NCBI GenBank assembly: GCA_034408935.1
Contig: DAOUMV010000014.1
Location: 1 to 64,000, forward strand
Direction: 5' to 3'
Origin: DAOUMF01 sp034408935
Lineage (GTDB): Bacteria; Chloroflexota; Dehalococcoidia; SM23-28-2; RBG-16-64-32
DNA: 64,000 nt
The notes below the pieces were generated by a model. The model was not told the origin of the DNA, did no database searches, and worked only from the letters and a program-made list of their open reading frames with translations. Shown here in pieces: positions 1-7,310 of this stretch. The position numbers and the translations under genes are program-made. Numbering within the stretch: the first letter of the stretch is position 1; each line of letters starts with the position of its first letter.

Positions 1-1075
1 GGGCGAAGCCACGCTGCATGAAGATGGCAGCCTCCAGAGCCTTGCTGGCAGATGCAAAGGACGCCATGATGCCGTCGCCGGTGTGTTTGGTCTCTGAGCC
101 GCTGTGGGCCTTCAGGGCGTCGCGGACGATGCTGTTGTGGGTGCGGAGCACCTCCTGCGCCTTGGCGTCGCCGAGACGCTGAGTAAGGTCGGTGGAGCCC
201 TCCATGTCCGTGAGGAGGATAGTGTGAACGTCTTCCGTTGCCAGCGCCGCGGCGGCTGGCTTTGCGACGCGGCCCTCGTCCAGGAACTGAGCCATGGTTT
301 CCACATACGAGGTGTCTCCCAAAAACGGGGAAGAATTATCGCCCTCCAGGGCGACGAAGCGGGCGTCCGAGATTAGGGCGGCAGCGGCCCTCCCCGCGCT
401 GATCGGCGCGTTACGGTCGCCGCGCCGGTGGAGCACCAGCGTCGGCGCTTTCACCCGGGGCAGGAAGGACCTCACGTCCACAGTCGCAAGGAATTCGACG
501 CACTCCGCTGCCACCTCCGCCGACACGGCCGGGCGGAGGGAGTCAGAGAACCAGCGGCGCAGATCGGTGGATGCGCTGGGGAAAGTGACATCCGCGATAG
601 TCCGGCGGGCCAGGCCCCAGTTGCCGCGGATCAGCTCCACCAGGCCTCGGGCCGCTCCCGGCCTGACGATCTCCACGCCGCACGGATACGCCTCCCAGAG
701 CACCAGCCGCGAGAGGCGCTCCGGGCACTGCGCGGCGTAGGCAACGCTGACCGCTGCGCCTTCGAGGATCCCCCACAAGTCGAACCGCTCCAGCTTAAGG
801 TGATCGACGACGGCGGCGACATCGGCGACTTGGGCCTCGAGCGAGAAGTCATCTACTTCCCGCTGGGAAGCGCCCACCCCGCGGCGATCGAAGGTGACAT
901 ACTGGCGGCCCCGGGTGAGGCTTTCCAAGGAGGCACGGCTGTCGGGATCGTCCCAGGCCATCTCCACGGTGGTACCCCACGCATGGACACAAACGAGAGG
1001 CGGCCCTTCGCCTAGAGTGGCGTAGGCGATGCGGGTGCCATCGGCGCTGGTGCAGAACCGTATCTGCGGCTCCAT
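1..1075 (-). CDS. alpha/beta-hydrolase-like domain fused to class III adenylate/guanylate cyclase (3' end outside window)
   Basis: The open frame runs from an ATG at 1075 off the window edge, giving 358 codons. Residues 1-270 have an alpha/beta-hydrolase layout and residues 283 onward begin a class III nucleotide cyclase domain, with the metal-binding Asp290 in LLTDMEGS and a second Asp in HTGDGIM. The hydrolase half looks catalytically dead. The nucleophile elbow reads GILEG, with Leu104 where the paralog at 62145-63470 has Ser104, and the catalytic His position of the paralog (GDVH) is Ser248 here. A sensory or ligand-binding role for this half is inference. The start matches MEPQIRF, the family header also seen in the paralog. 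It is preceded by its own promoter and faces away from the acyl-CoA dehydrogenase gene group. Confidence 0.85.
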   Translation of the reverse strand, partial: MEPQIRFCTSADGTRIAYATLGEGPPLVCVHAWGTTVEMAWDDPDSRASLESLTRGRQYVTFDRRGVGASQREVDDFSLEAQVADVAAVVDHLKLERFDLWGILEGAAVSVAYAAQCPERLSRLVLWEAYPCGVEIVRPGAARGLVELIRGNWGLARRTIADVTFPSASTDLRRWFSDSLRPAVSAEVAAECVEFLATVDVRSFLPRVKAPTLVLHRRGDRNAPISAGRAAAALISDARFVALEGDNSSPFLGDTSYVETMAQFLDEGRVAKPAAAALATEDVHTILLTDMEGSTDLTQRLGDAKAQEVLRTHNSIVRDALKAHSGSETKHTGDGIMASFASASKALEAAIFMQRGFA

Positions 1076-1100
1076 CAGTCCTTCTCCCTATCGCGCCGCC

Positions 1101-1129
1101 AGCATAGCGCCACGGGAGGCAGCCGTCAA
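1101..1129 (-). promoter_or_regulatory. sigma70-type promoter of the hydrolase/cyclase gene
   Basis: Read on the minus strand, TTGACG (1124-1129) and TATGCT (1101-1106) are separated by 17 bases, about 25 bases before the ATG at 1075. The paralogous gene at 63470 has the same two hexamers with the same spacing and a very similar spacer, which supports the assignment. Confidence 0.6.
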
Positions 1130-1216
1130 AGCGGCGGCGTGTCTGGACAGGGTCGCCGGTTCGCGCTTGAGCTGGACAGCACCGCACCCTTCAGGCTGCG
1201 GTCGTGCATTACTACC

Positions 1217-1253
1217 CTCCGTTCGTGGTTCGTCAGGCTCACCACGAACGGAG
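1217..1253. repeat. intergenic hairpin with 13-bp perfect arms
   Basis: CTCCGTTCGTGGT at 1217-1229 is the exact reverse complement of ACCACGAACGGAG at 1241-1253, with an 11-base loop that reads TCGTCAGGCTC. Hairpins of this kind are widespread in environmental bacterial genomes. It lies between the end of the short membrane protein gene (1265) and the promoter at 1101-1129, and no U-tract follows, so it is a dispersed repeat rather than a clear terminator. Confidence 0.6.
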
Positions 1254-1264
1254 ACCGACACCGC

Positions 1265-1429
1265 TCATTCCGGCCGGCGGGGGCGCGGCGGCTTGCTCGG
1301 CAGGAATATCGTCACCGCAAACAGGGCCAGGAGCGACCACAGCCAGGCGTCGTCGATCTCCACGGGGATCGTGCCCGCAATCATCAGCGCCACAATTATC
1401 AGTCCCGCTAGGCCTGCTCCCCTGCCCAT
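1265..1429 (-). CDS. small two-helix membrane protein, hypothetical
   Basis: This 54-residue frame begins at ATG 1429, two bases after the stop of the acyl-CoA dehydrogenase gene. It contains two hydrophobic segments (about residues 6-20 and 28-44) separated by a short acidic loop, and ends in a Pro/Arg-rich tail. The tight spacing suggests translational coupling with the dehydrogenase. I do not recognise a family. It could be a chance frame, but the hydrophobic pattern and position argue for a real gene. Confidence 0.45.
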   Translation of the reverse strand: MGRGAGLAGLIIVALMIAGTIPVEIDDAWLWSLLALFAVTIFLPSKPPRPRRPE

Positions 1430-1431
1430 GG

Positions 1432-2628
1432 CTACTCGAACTCCCAGCCGTCGCCGTCCCTGAAGGCGCGCAGCACCCGCCTGGCCACCACCATCCGGTG
1501 CACCTCGTCCGGCCCGTCGTAGATGCGAGCCGAGCGCGCCTGCCGGTACATCGACTCCAGGGGCGTGTCGTCCGAGACGCCCAGGGCGCCGTGCACCTGG
1601 ATCGCCCGGTCGATCACGTCGTGCAGCACCTTCGCTCCCCAGAACTTGATCAGCGATATCTCCACCCGCGCCTCGTCGCCCTGGTCGATCTTGTGCGCGG
1701 CGTGGAGGGTGAGCAGCCGCGCCGCCTGGATCTCCGCCACCGAGTCGGCGATCCAGTTCTGCACCGTCTGCTTCTGGGCCAGCGTACCGCCGAAGGCCTC
1801 CCGCTCCAGCGCCCGCCGACACATCAAGTCGAGAGCCCGCTGCGACTGCCCCAGCCATCGCATGCAGTGGTGGATGCGGCCCGGGCCCAGCCGCTTCTGC
1901 GCGATCATGAAACCGTCGCCGGGGTTGCCCAGGGTGTTGGTCACGGGCACGCGGCTGTCCGTGTAGCGGATCTCGCAGTGGTTGCCCAGCGTCTCCCCCA
2001 TGACCGGCACGTTGCGCACGATCTCGAACCCCGGCGTGTCCGTGGGCACGATGATCTGGCTCATGCGCCGGTAGACATGCCCTTCCGGGTCGGTCACGCA
2101 CATCACGACAGTGAAGGACGAGCCGATGGCGCCGCTGATGAACCACTTGTGGCCGTTGATCACCCAGTCGTCCCCGTCCCGCACGGCCGCCGTCCGCAGC
2201 AACGTGGGGTCCGAGCCTGCCACCTCCGGCTCCGTCATCGAGAAGCAGGAGCGGATGTCCCCGTTCACCAGAGGCTTGAGCCAGCGCTCCTTCTGCTCCT
2301 CCGTGCCGAACTGCCACAGGATCTCCGCGTTGCCGGAGTCCGGGGCCTGCGAGCCGAAGGCGAAGGGGGCGAAGGGGCTGCGGCCCAGGATCTCGTTCAT
2401 GTAGACGTAGCTCATGAACCCGATGCCCATGCCTCCCGCCTCGGCCGGCAGGTGGGGCGCCCACATCCCCATCTTCTTCACCTTGCCCCGAAGCTCCTGC
2501 ATCAGCCCCTGAGCCTCGTCCCCTCCCTCCGTCAGGAACCCCTCGTTGGGGTAGATGTGCTCGTCCATAAAGGCCCTGACCTTCTGGCGCATCTCCCTGA
2601 TCTCGGGCGTCATCGTGAAGTCAGGCAT
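1432..2628 (-). CDS. acyl-CoA dehydrogenase family protein
   Basis: A 398-residue flavoprotein of normal family length. It shows the FAD-binding SMTEPEVAGSD motif, the VINGHKWFISGA strand typical of the middle beta domain, and the C-terminal YDGPDEVHR motif found in the ACAD10/11-like branch. The family catalyses alpha,beta-dehydrogenation of acyl-CoA thioesters and passes electrons to ETF. The ATG at 2628 follows AAGGAG at a suitable distance. It lies 40 bases downstream of a crotonase gene on the same strand, consistent with a small beta-oxidation-type operon. The substrate cannot be told from sequence. Confidence 0.93.
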   Translation of the reverse strand: MPDFTMTPEIREMRQKVRAFMDEHIYPNEGFLTEGGDEAQGLMQELRGKVKKMGMWAPHLPAEAGGMGIGFMSYVYMNEILGRSPFAPFAFGSQAPDSGNAEILWQFGTEEQKERWLKPLVNGDIRSCFSMTEPEVAGSDPTLLRTAAVRDGDDWVINGHKWFISGAIGSSFTVVMCVTDPEGHVYRRMSQIIVPTDTPGFEIVRNVPVMGETLGNHCEIRYTDSRVPVTNTLGNPGDGFMIAQKRLGPGRIHHCMRWLGQSQRALDLMCRRALEREAFGGTLAQKQTVQNWIADSVAEIQAARLLTLHAAHKIDQGDEARVEISLIKFWGAKVLHDVIDRAIQVHGALGVSDDTPLESMYRQARSARIYDGPDEVHRMVVARRVLRAFRDGDGWEFE

Positions 2629-2668
2629 GGATCCACTCCTTTCGGGCCCACTCTACGCTGAGGTGCTG

Positions 2669-3472
2669 TCATCGGTTGAAGCGCGGCTCTCGTTTCTCCA
2701 TGAAGGCGCGCACCGCCTCGGCGTGGTCCGGCAGGACGCGCACCTGACGGAGGACGTGCCCCTCCTGGGTGACGACGCGCCGCAGGTCGACCTCGGCGGC
2801 GTTCTCGTGCAGCAGGCGCTTGGCGGCCCAGACGGCGTCGCCGGGGTTGGCGGCGATCTCCTCGGCCAGGGTCATCGCCTCCTCCATGAGCTGCTCGTGG
2901 GGCACCACGCGGTCCACCAGGCCCCGCTCCTTCGCTTCGCCGGCGTCGACGATGCGGCCGGTGAGGGCCAGGAAGAGGGCGTTGCCCAGCCCGACCACCG
3001 CCGGCAGGTTACGGCTGCTGCCGCACTCCGGGGTCAGCCCCACCCTCACGAAGCGGGCAGAGAATGTGGCCCGCTCAGAGGCGATGCGGATGTCGCAGGC
3101 CAACGGCATGGTGAGGCCGACCCCGATGGCGGGGCCGTTGATGGCGGCGATGACCGGCTTGCCGCGCCTGAGAACGACGGGCACCTCCGGGCTGCCGTCC
3201 TCTTCGAGCAGGGGCGATCCGACTCGACGCCGCCCCTTGCCGGCGCCCAGTTCCTGGGACCAGCCGCTGATGTCGGCGCCGGCGCAGAAGCCGCGCCCCG
3301 CGCCCGTCACTACCAGCGCCCCCACCTCCCGGTCGGACGAGGCGGCGCTCACGACGTCGATGAACTCGGCCTCCATCTGGGGAGTCCAGGCGTTGAGCTT
3401 CTGGGGTCGGTTGAGGGTGATGAGGCCCACGCGGCCACGCCGCTCGTACAGTATCGTCTCGTAGTCCGGCAT
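2669..3472 (-). CDS. enoyl-CoA hydratase/isomerase (crotonase) family protein lacking the two hydratase glutamates
   Basis: A 267-residue crotonase-fold protein with the oxyanion segment GRGFCAGADI and the second oxyanion region NGPAIGVGL. Where true hydratases carry Glu144 and Glu164 (rat numbering), this protein has non-acidic residues (GVGLTMPLACD and SARFVRVGL). It does have an acidic residue in TPECGSS, a position used by enoyl-CoA isomerases and PaaG-type enzymes. An isomerase-type activity is therefore more likely than simple hydration; this is inference. ATG 3472 is preceded by GGAGGAAGAG. Its upstream region holds a 20-bp palindrome. Confidence 0.88.
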   Translation of the reverse strand: MPDYETILYERRGRVGLITLNRPQKLNAWTPQMEAEFIDVVSAASSDREVGALVVTGAGRGFCAGADISGWSQELGAGKGRRRVGSPLLEEDGSPEVPVVLRRGKPVIAAINGPAIGVGLTMPLACDIRIASERATFSARFVRVGLTPECGSSRNLPAVVGLGNALFLALTGRIVDAGEAKERGLVDRVVPHEQLMEEAMTLAEEIAANPGDAVWAAKRLLHENAAEVDLRRVVTQEGHVLRQVRVLPDHAEAVRAFMEKREPRFNR

Positions 3473-3508
3473 CTCTTCCTCCGCTGGCGTGTGGGGGTGC
3501 CTGCCCGC

Positions 3509-3528
3509 CCTGCCTGCCGGCAGGCAGG
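3509..3528. repeat. palindromic repeat, CCTGCC/GGCAGG family
   Basis: A perfect 20-bp palindrome made of two copies of CCTGCCTGCC facing each other, nested in further GC-rich inverted sequence (CCCGCC and GGGCGGG). Related copies occur at 17729-17742, 18679-18700, 28942-28957 and, degenerate, near 50561-50577. It lies in the leader region of the crotonase gene. Confidence 0.7.
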
Positions 3529-3691
3529 CGTCGGGCGGGAGCGGTTGTCAATTTAGCACAGAGAGCCGCCCTGTGTCGTCCTGGCGGCACGGAGCGGCGT
3601 GCCTAACCCCTGGTTGTCTATTGTAATGATTCGAATTATTGATTGTTTTACTTGGTAGCCGCGGCCGATTCGCGCGAGAAGGGCGACGCAA

Positions 3692-4579
3692 ATGCCAGCC
3701 AGCACCCGGATACTGGTGGTGGACAGCGACACCACCAGCCAGGGAGACGTTCAGGAGATCCTCGCCAGTCACCGCTTCGTCGTGCTGGGCGGAACGGACC
3801 TTGGCGAGGAGACCGTGGCGATGGCGCGGGCGTTCCAGCCCGAGGTGGTTCTGCTGAACCTGGACAGCGGCCCGGAATCATACGGTGTCGCAGAGCTGGT
3901 GACGAGCGAGTTCCCGGAGGCGCGCCTCATAGCCTACTCGCATCGCAGGGACGCCGACTCGATGGCGCAGAGCGCCCGAAAAGCCTTCGGTGAGCGCCCA
4001 GTCAAGGTAGTGCCGGCTGAGGAGCGGGCCTTGCTGGCGGCAATCGAGTCGGCGCTGACCGGACAGGAGGAGGCGCCGGAGGAGCAAGCGCCCGTCGCGG
4101 CCGACGCTGGGCACGAAGAGGTGCGTCCTTCTCCGCGAGTGATCTCCGAGATCCCTGCGGCATGGCGCGGCTGGCCCGGCACGCCGTCACCGTCAGGAGA
4201 AGGCGCGGAGCCTTTCCTGCGCCTTTTCGCTGAGATGGCGTCCGAGTGGCTCCTGACGCGCTCCCCCAAGGCCGAGGAGAGGTTGCTGGCGACCTTGGCG
4301 GAGGACGTGCAGGCGCCCTCCTTCGGCGGCCGCGGGCGCGATGTGGTGCGGCGGGGCCTGGAAGCCCTCGCCTGGCGTCTGGGCAGCGACTTCAGGCTGG
4401 TCCCCAGCGATCTGGACGGAGAGCCGGTGCTGACGGCCATGGTGGAGACGAGGGACGGCCTCTGGCACCGCGCGGGTCACTTCGTGGTTCGGGCCGCGGG
4501 CGGCAGCACCGTCAGCTACATCGACTACCGAGAGGACGAGCCGTCAGAGGGCGGCGAAAGGCCACCGGACAGCGACTAG
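3692..4579 (+). CDS. pseudo-receiver domain protein with C-terminal NTF2/SnoaL-like region
   Basis: A 295-residue protein. Residues 5-125 resemble a response-regulator receiver: beta1 TRILVVDSD supplies the acidic pair, but the usual phospho-acceptor position in EVVLLNLDSG is Asn56. A low-complexity acidic linker (about 127-170) leads to a C-terminal region (about 175-285) with alternating helices and strands resembling an NTF2/SnoaL-like fold; this is a weak resemblance. With the phospho-Asp missing, phosphorylation-independent signalling is likely (inference). The preceding 90 bases are AT-rich compared with the surroundings and probably hold promoters for this gene and the divergent crotonase. 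No sensor kinase is adjacent. Confidence 0.72.
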   Translation: MPASTRILVVDSDTTSQGDVQEILASHRFVVLGGTDLGEETVAMARAFQPEVVLLNLDSGPESYGVAELVTSEFPEARLIAYSHRRDADSMAQSARKAFGERPVKVVPAEERALLAAIESALTGQEEAPEEQAPVAADAGHEEVRPSPRVISEIPAAWRGWPGTPSPSGEGAEPFLRLFAEMASEWLLTRSPKAEERLLATLAEDVQAPSFGGRGRDVVRRGLEALAWRLGSDFRLVPSDLDGEPVLTAMVETRDGLWHRAGHFVVRAAGGSTVSYIDYREDEPSEGGERPPDSD

Positions 4580-4620
4580 GGGCATGAGGCCCACGAGGAC
4601 GCCACAGCCTCTTCGCCAAC

Positions 4621-4722
4621 TGTCATTCTGAGGAGTCCGCCGAGGCGGACGACGAAGAATCTCGCGCTGACGCCCAGCCACCGGCCGAGATTCTTCTCCG
4701 CCTTCGGCGGATCAGAATGACA
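4621..4722. repeat. 102-bp MITE-like inverted repeat
   Basis: The ends are TGTCATTCTGA in inverted orientation. Each arm continues with an internal palindrome (TCCGCCGAGGCGGA at left, TCCGCCGAAGGCGGA at right) and then GAAGAATCTCG. The element separates two convergent genes. Its right end (4712-4722) overlaps the 3' end of the macrodomain gene and supplies that gene's stop codon. No transposase lies next to it. Confidence 0.75.
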
Positions 4723-5278
4723 GGCCCCGTACCGCTTCCACGAACAGCTCGCTGGTGACGTCGTCGATGTTGCACAGCCGCACTTGCCGCAGGCAAGAGT
4801 CGGCGTGCCCGTCCAGGTACTCCTGCACGGCCCCCAGGATGACCTGTGCCCCCAGCGGCTTGGGAAAGCCGTAAATCCCCGTCGATATGGCGGGCAGCGA
4901 CACGCTCCCCAGGCCCTTCTCCTCGGCGAGAGCCAGGGCGCTCTTCACGGCGCTGGCCAGGAGCGCCTCTTCGTTCCCCATGCCCCATACGGGGCCGACG
5001 GCGTGGATGACGTGGCGCGCCCTGAGCGCGCCCGCGCCGGTGATGGCGGCGCCGCCGGTGGGCACGTCGCCGTGCTCCCGCACCCACTGTCGGCTCTCCT
5101 CCTGGATCTCGCGCCCGCCCGCCCGCACGATCGCGCCCGCGACGCCGCCGCCGTGCGCCAACTGCTCGTTGGCGGCGTTGACGATGGCGTCGACGTCTTC
5201 CTCGGTGATGTCCCCCTGCACGACGCGCAGCACGCGGCCGTCAGGGCGTGTGTGGGTGTGAAGGACGGTGGTCATCAC
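4712..5278 (-). CDS. macrodomain protein (ADP-ribose binding / O-acetyl-ADP-ribose or ADP-ribosyl hydrolase)
   Basis: A 188-residue single macrodomain. Diagnostic segments are VVQGDITEEDVDAIVNAAN, GGGVAGAI (phosphate-binding loop), HAVGPVW and SLPAISTGIYGFP. Family members bind ADP-ribose and many remove ADP-ribose from proteins or nucleic acids, or deacetylate O-acetyl-ADP-ribose. The start overlaps the leuB stop by four bases (ATGA), so it is translated as the last gene of the leucine operon. The last few residues (GLSF) and the stop come from a MITE-like repeat, so the original C-terminus has probably been altered. Confidence 0.92.
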   Translation of the reverse strand: MMTTVLHTHTRPDGRVLRVVQGDITEEDVDAIVNAANEQLAHGGGVAGAIVRAGGREIQEESRQWVREHGDVPTGGAAITGAGALRARHVIHAVGPVWGMGNEEALLASAVKSALALAEEKGLGSVSLPAISTGIYGFPKPLGAQVILGAVQEYLDGHADSCLRQVRLCNIDDVTSELFVEAVRGLSF

Positions 5279-6330
5279 ACCAGCCCCGCCACCAGGTCCC
5301 CCATCTCCGACGTCGACATGCCCATCCGGCCGGCGGACAGCGACTTAATCTTGCCGCCGGTCAGCGCCTCGATCACCGCATTCTCGATGCGGGCGGCCGC
5401 GTCCCCCTCGCCGAGCTGCTCCAGCATCATCTGCACGGCGCCGATGGCGGCCAGGGGGCAGACCACGTTCTGCCCCGTGTACTTCGGCGCGCTGCCGCCG
5501 ATCGGCTCGAACATGGAGACGCCCTGGGGGTTGATGTTCCCCCCGGCGGCGATGCCCATCCCGCCCTGTATCATCGCCCCCAGGTCCGTGATGATGTCCC
5601 CGAACATGTTCTCCACCACGATGACGTCGAACCATTCGGGGTTCTTCACGAACCACATGCAGGCGGCGTCGACGTGGGCGTACTCGCGGGTGATATCGGG
5701 GTATTCGGCGTCGCCGATCTCGTTGAAGGCGCGCCACCAGGTGTCGTGGACGTAGGTGAGGACGTTGATCTTGCCCACGAGGTGGAGCTGGCGCTTCCTG
5801 TTCCGCTTGCGGGCGAGGTCGAAGGCGTAGCGGATCGCCCGCTCCGCCCCGAATCGGGTCGTCATGTGCACCTGGGTGGACACCTCGTGGGGCGTGCCCT
5901 TGTACACGAAGCCGCCCATGTCGCTGTAGAGCCCCTCGGCGTTCTCCCGCACGGCGATGAAGTCGATATCCTCGGGGCCCTTGTCCTTCAGCGGGCACTC
6001 CACGCCGGGGTAGAGCCTGACAGGCCGCAGGTTGATGTACTGGTCGAGCTCGAAGCGCACGCGGAGGAGAAGTCCCTTCTCCAGGATACCCGGCGCCACA
6101 TCCGGGTGCCCCACGGCGCCCAGGTAGATGGCGTCGAAGCCGCGCAGCTCATCCAGCACGGAATCCGGGAGGACCTCGCCGGTCTTGAGGTAGCGCTCGC
6201 CACCCAGGTCGTACGTCTCGGTCTGGTAGCGGAGGCCGGTGGCGGAGGCAACGGCCTCCATGACCTTCAGCCCCTCCTGAACAACCTCGGGGCCGATCCC
6301 GTCGCCGGGGAGTACGGCTATGCGGTGCAT
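5275..6330 (-). CDS. leuB: 3-isopropylmalate dehydrogenase
   Basis: A 351-residue member of the isocitrate/isopropylmalate dehydrogenase family, which oxidatively decarboxylates 3-isopropylmalate with NAD. It shows the N-terminal IAVLPGDGIGPEV, the substrate Arg region RPVRLYPGV, the Lys in VGKINVLTYVHDTWW, the metal-binding Asp region NMFGDIITDLGA and the nucleotide loop EPIGGSAPKY. I chose ATG 6330 over an upstream ATG because GAGGAG stands six bases before it and the protein then begins MHRIAVLPGDG. Neighbouring leuA/C/D make LeuB the best call, but some relatives act on tartrate or malate. It lies 103 bases after a membrane protein gene. Confidence 0.9.
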   Translation of the reverse strand: MHRIAVLPGDGIGPEVVQEGLKVMEAVASATGLRYQTETYDLGGERYLKTGEVLPDSVLDELRGFDAIYLGAVGHPDVAPGILEKGLLLRVRFELDQYINLRPVRLYPGVECPLKDKGPEDIDFIAVRENAEGLYSDMGGFVYKGTPHEVSTQVHMTTRFGAERAIRYAFDLARKRNRKRQLHLVGKINVLTYVHDTWWRAFNEIGDAEYPDITREYAHVDAACMWFVKNPEWFDVIVVENMFGDIITDLGAMIQGGMGIAAGGNINPQGVSMFEPIGGSAPKYTGQNVVCPLAAIGAVQMMLEQLGEGDAAARIENAVIEALTGGKIKSLSAGRMGMSTSEMGDLVAGLV

Positions 6331-6433
6331 TGACTTCTCCTCGTCGCTTGTCGAGTCCAACGAAGGTCGGCCCGCTCCATTCGGTCGGGCCGAAGTGTAG
6401 CACAGGGGAGCGCCTTGGGTTAAGCGCCGGGCG

Positions 6434-6946
6434 CTACCGCCCCTCGGTCTCGTTCTCGTGCCGAGGGACGGGGCGCGGTCGCTGGGCGGCCAGGTCCGTG
6501 AACACGGCGCGGAAGCTGATCAAGCCGCCCATCGAGAAGACCAGTAGCAGCGGCCAGGTGCGGATACGTCGCAGGTTGCCCGCGCCCAGGTTGGCAGCCA
6601 GCGTCCACACCGCAGCCACGAGCCCCGGCACGAACCAAAGCACGGCGAAGGTGGACGCAGCTATGCGTAGCAGCCAGCGGTGCACCCCTAGGCCGCGGTC
6701 GCCCACGATCAGCCACAGCAGACCGGCGAACCCCAGCACGCCGAAGCTGCGCTCCACCACGTTGGCCTGGCTCGCCTTCCACATGGTGAAGAAGGCGTTG
6801 ATCAGCGCGACAAGCGTGTTGCGGCCCCGTGGCTCCTCCTCCAGTTCCTCCTCCTCCGAGAAGTCGTACAGCTCCTCCTCCACCTTTTGGCCGAGGCCAC
6901 GGACGCGGTTCCACAGGTCGCGGACGGGGTCAGAGGGCACGGTCAC
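6434..6946 (-). CDS. hypothetical membrane protein with acidic N-terminus
   Basis: A 170-residue protein. The N-terminal 45 residues are charged with an acidic run (SEEEELEEEP). They are followed by three or four hydrophobic segments (around residues 67-82, 93-117 and 130-147), so it is an inner-membrane protein. Translation starts with a GTG that overlaps the UPF0145 stop by four bases, so the two genes are coupled. I recognise no family. Its position inside the leu cluster between leuD and leuB is probably hitchhiking rather than a role in leucine synthesis. Confidence 0.65.
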   Translation of the reverse strand: MTVPSDPVRDLWNRVRGLGQKVEEELYDFSEEEELEEEPRGRNTLVALINAFFTMWKASQANVVERSFGVLGFAGLLWLIVGDRGLGVHRWLLRIAASTFAVLWFVPGLVAAVWTLAANLGAGNLRRIRTWPLLLVFSMGGLISFRAVFTDLAAQRPRPVPRHENETEGR

Positions 6947-7257
6947 CCCGTCTTCACCGCCGTGCCGGAGGCGGAGACCATCATCATGTTGTTGCCCACC
7001 GTCTCGTAGTCGATGTCCACACCCACGACAGCGTCAGCTCCCAGCGCCTGCGCCTTCTCCACCATCTCCTTGATAGCGATCTCCCGGGCCTCATTCATCT
7101 TCTCTTCGTAGGCCTTGGAGCGGCCGCCCACCACGTCGCGGACGCTGGCCATGATGTCGCGGAAGACGTTCGTGGCGATTATGCTCTCGCCGACGACGAT
7201 GCCGCTGTACTCCCGGATCGTCTGGCCTTGAATGTCGTGGGTGGTTGTGACTATCAT
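6943..7257 (-). CDS. UPF0145 / YbjQ-family protein
   Basis: A 104-residue protein typical of the UPF0145 family: MIVTTTHDIQGQTI at the N-terminus, VVGESIIATNVFRDI, and ALGADAVVGVDIDYE toward the C-terminus. The family forms small oligomeric folds often described as heavy-metal-binding, with function unproven. ATG 7257 is preceded by GGAGGTGT; a longer upstream reading lacks a ribosome site. It sits 53 bases downstream of leuD and overlaps the next gene. Confidence 0.9.
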   Translation of the reverse strand: MIVTTTHDIQGQTIREYSGIVVGESIIATNVFRDIMASVRDVVGGRSKAYEEKMNEAREIAIKEMVEKAQALGADAVVGVDIDYETVGNNMMMVSASGTAVKTG

Positions 7258-7310
7258 CGGACACCTCCAAACGCTTGGACGGTATGATTTGCCGGCAACA
7301 TGCGTTGTCT

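Noticed and set aside
1204..2661. A 485-codon frame on the plus strand opposite the acyl-CoA dehydrogenase
   Set aside because: It is a GC-rich shadow of the real gene: composition is His/Arg/Leu/Val-biased and no domain is recognisable. Many similar antisense frames occur (for example opposite leuC, leuB and ilvB) and were left out.
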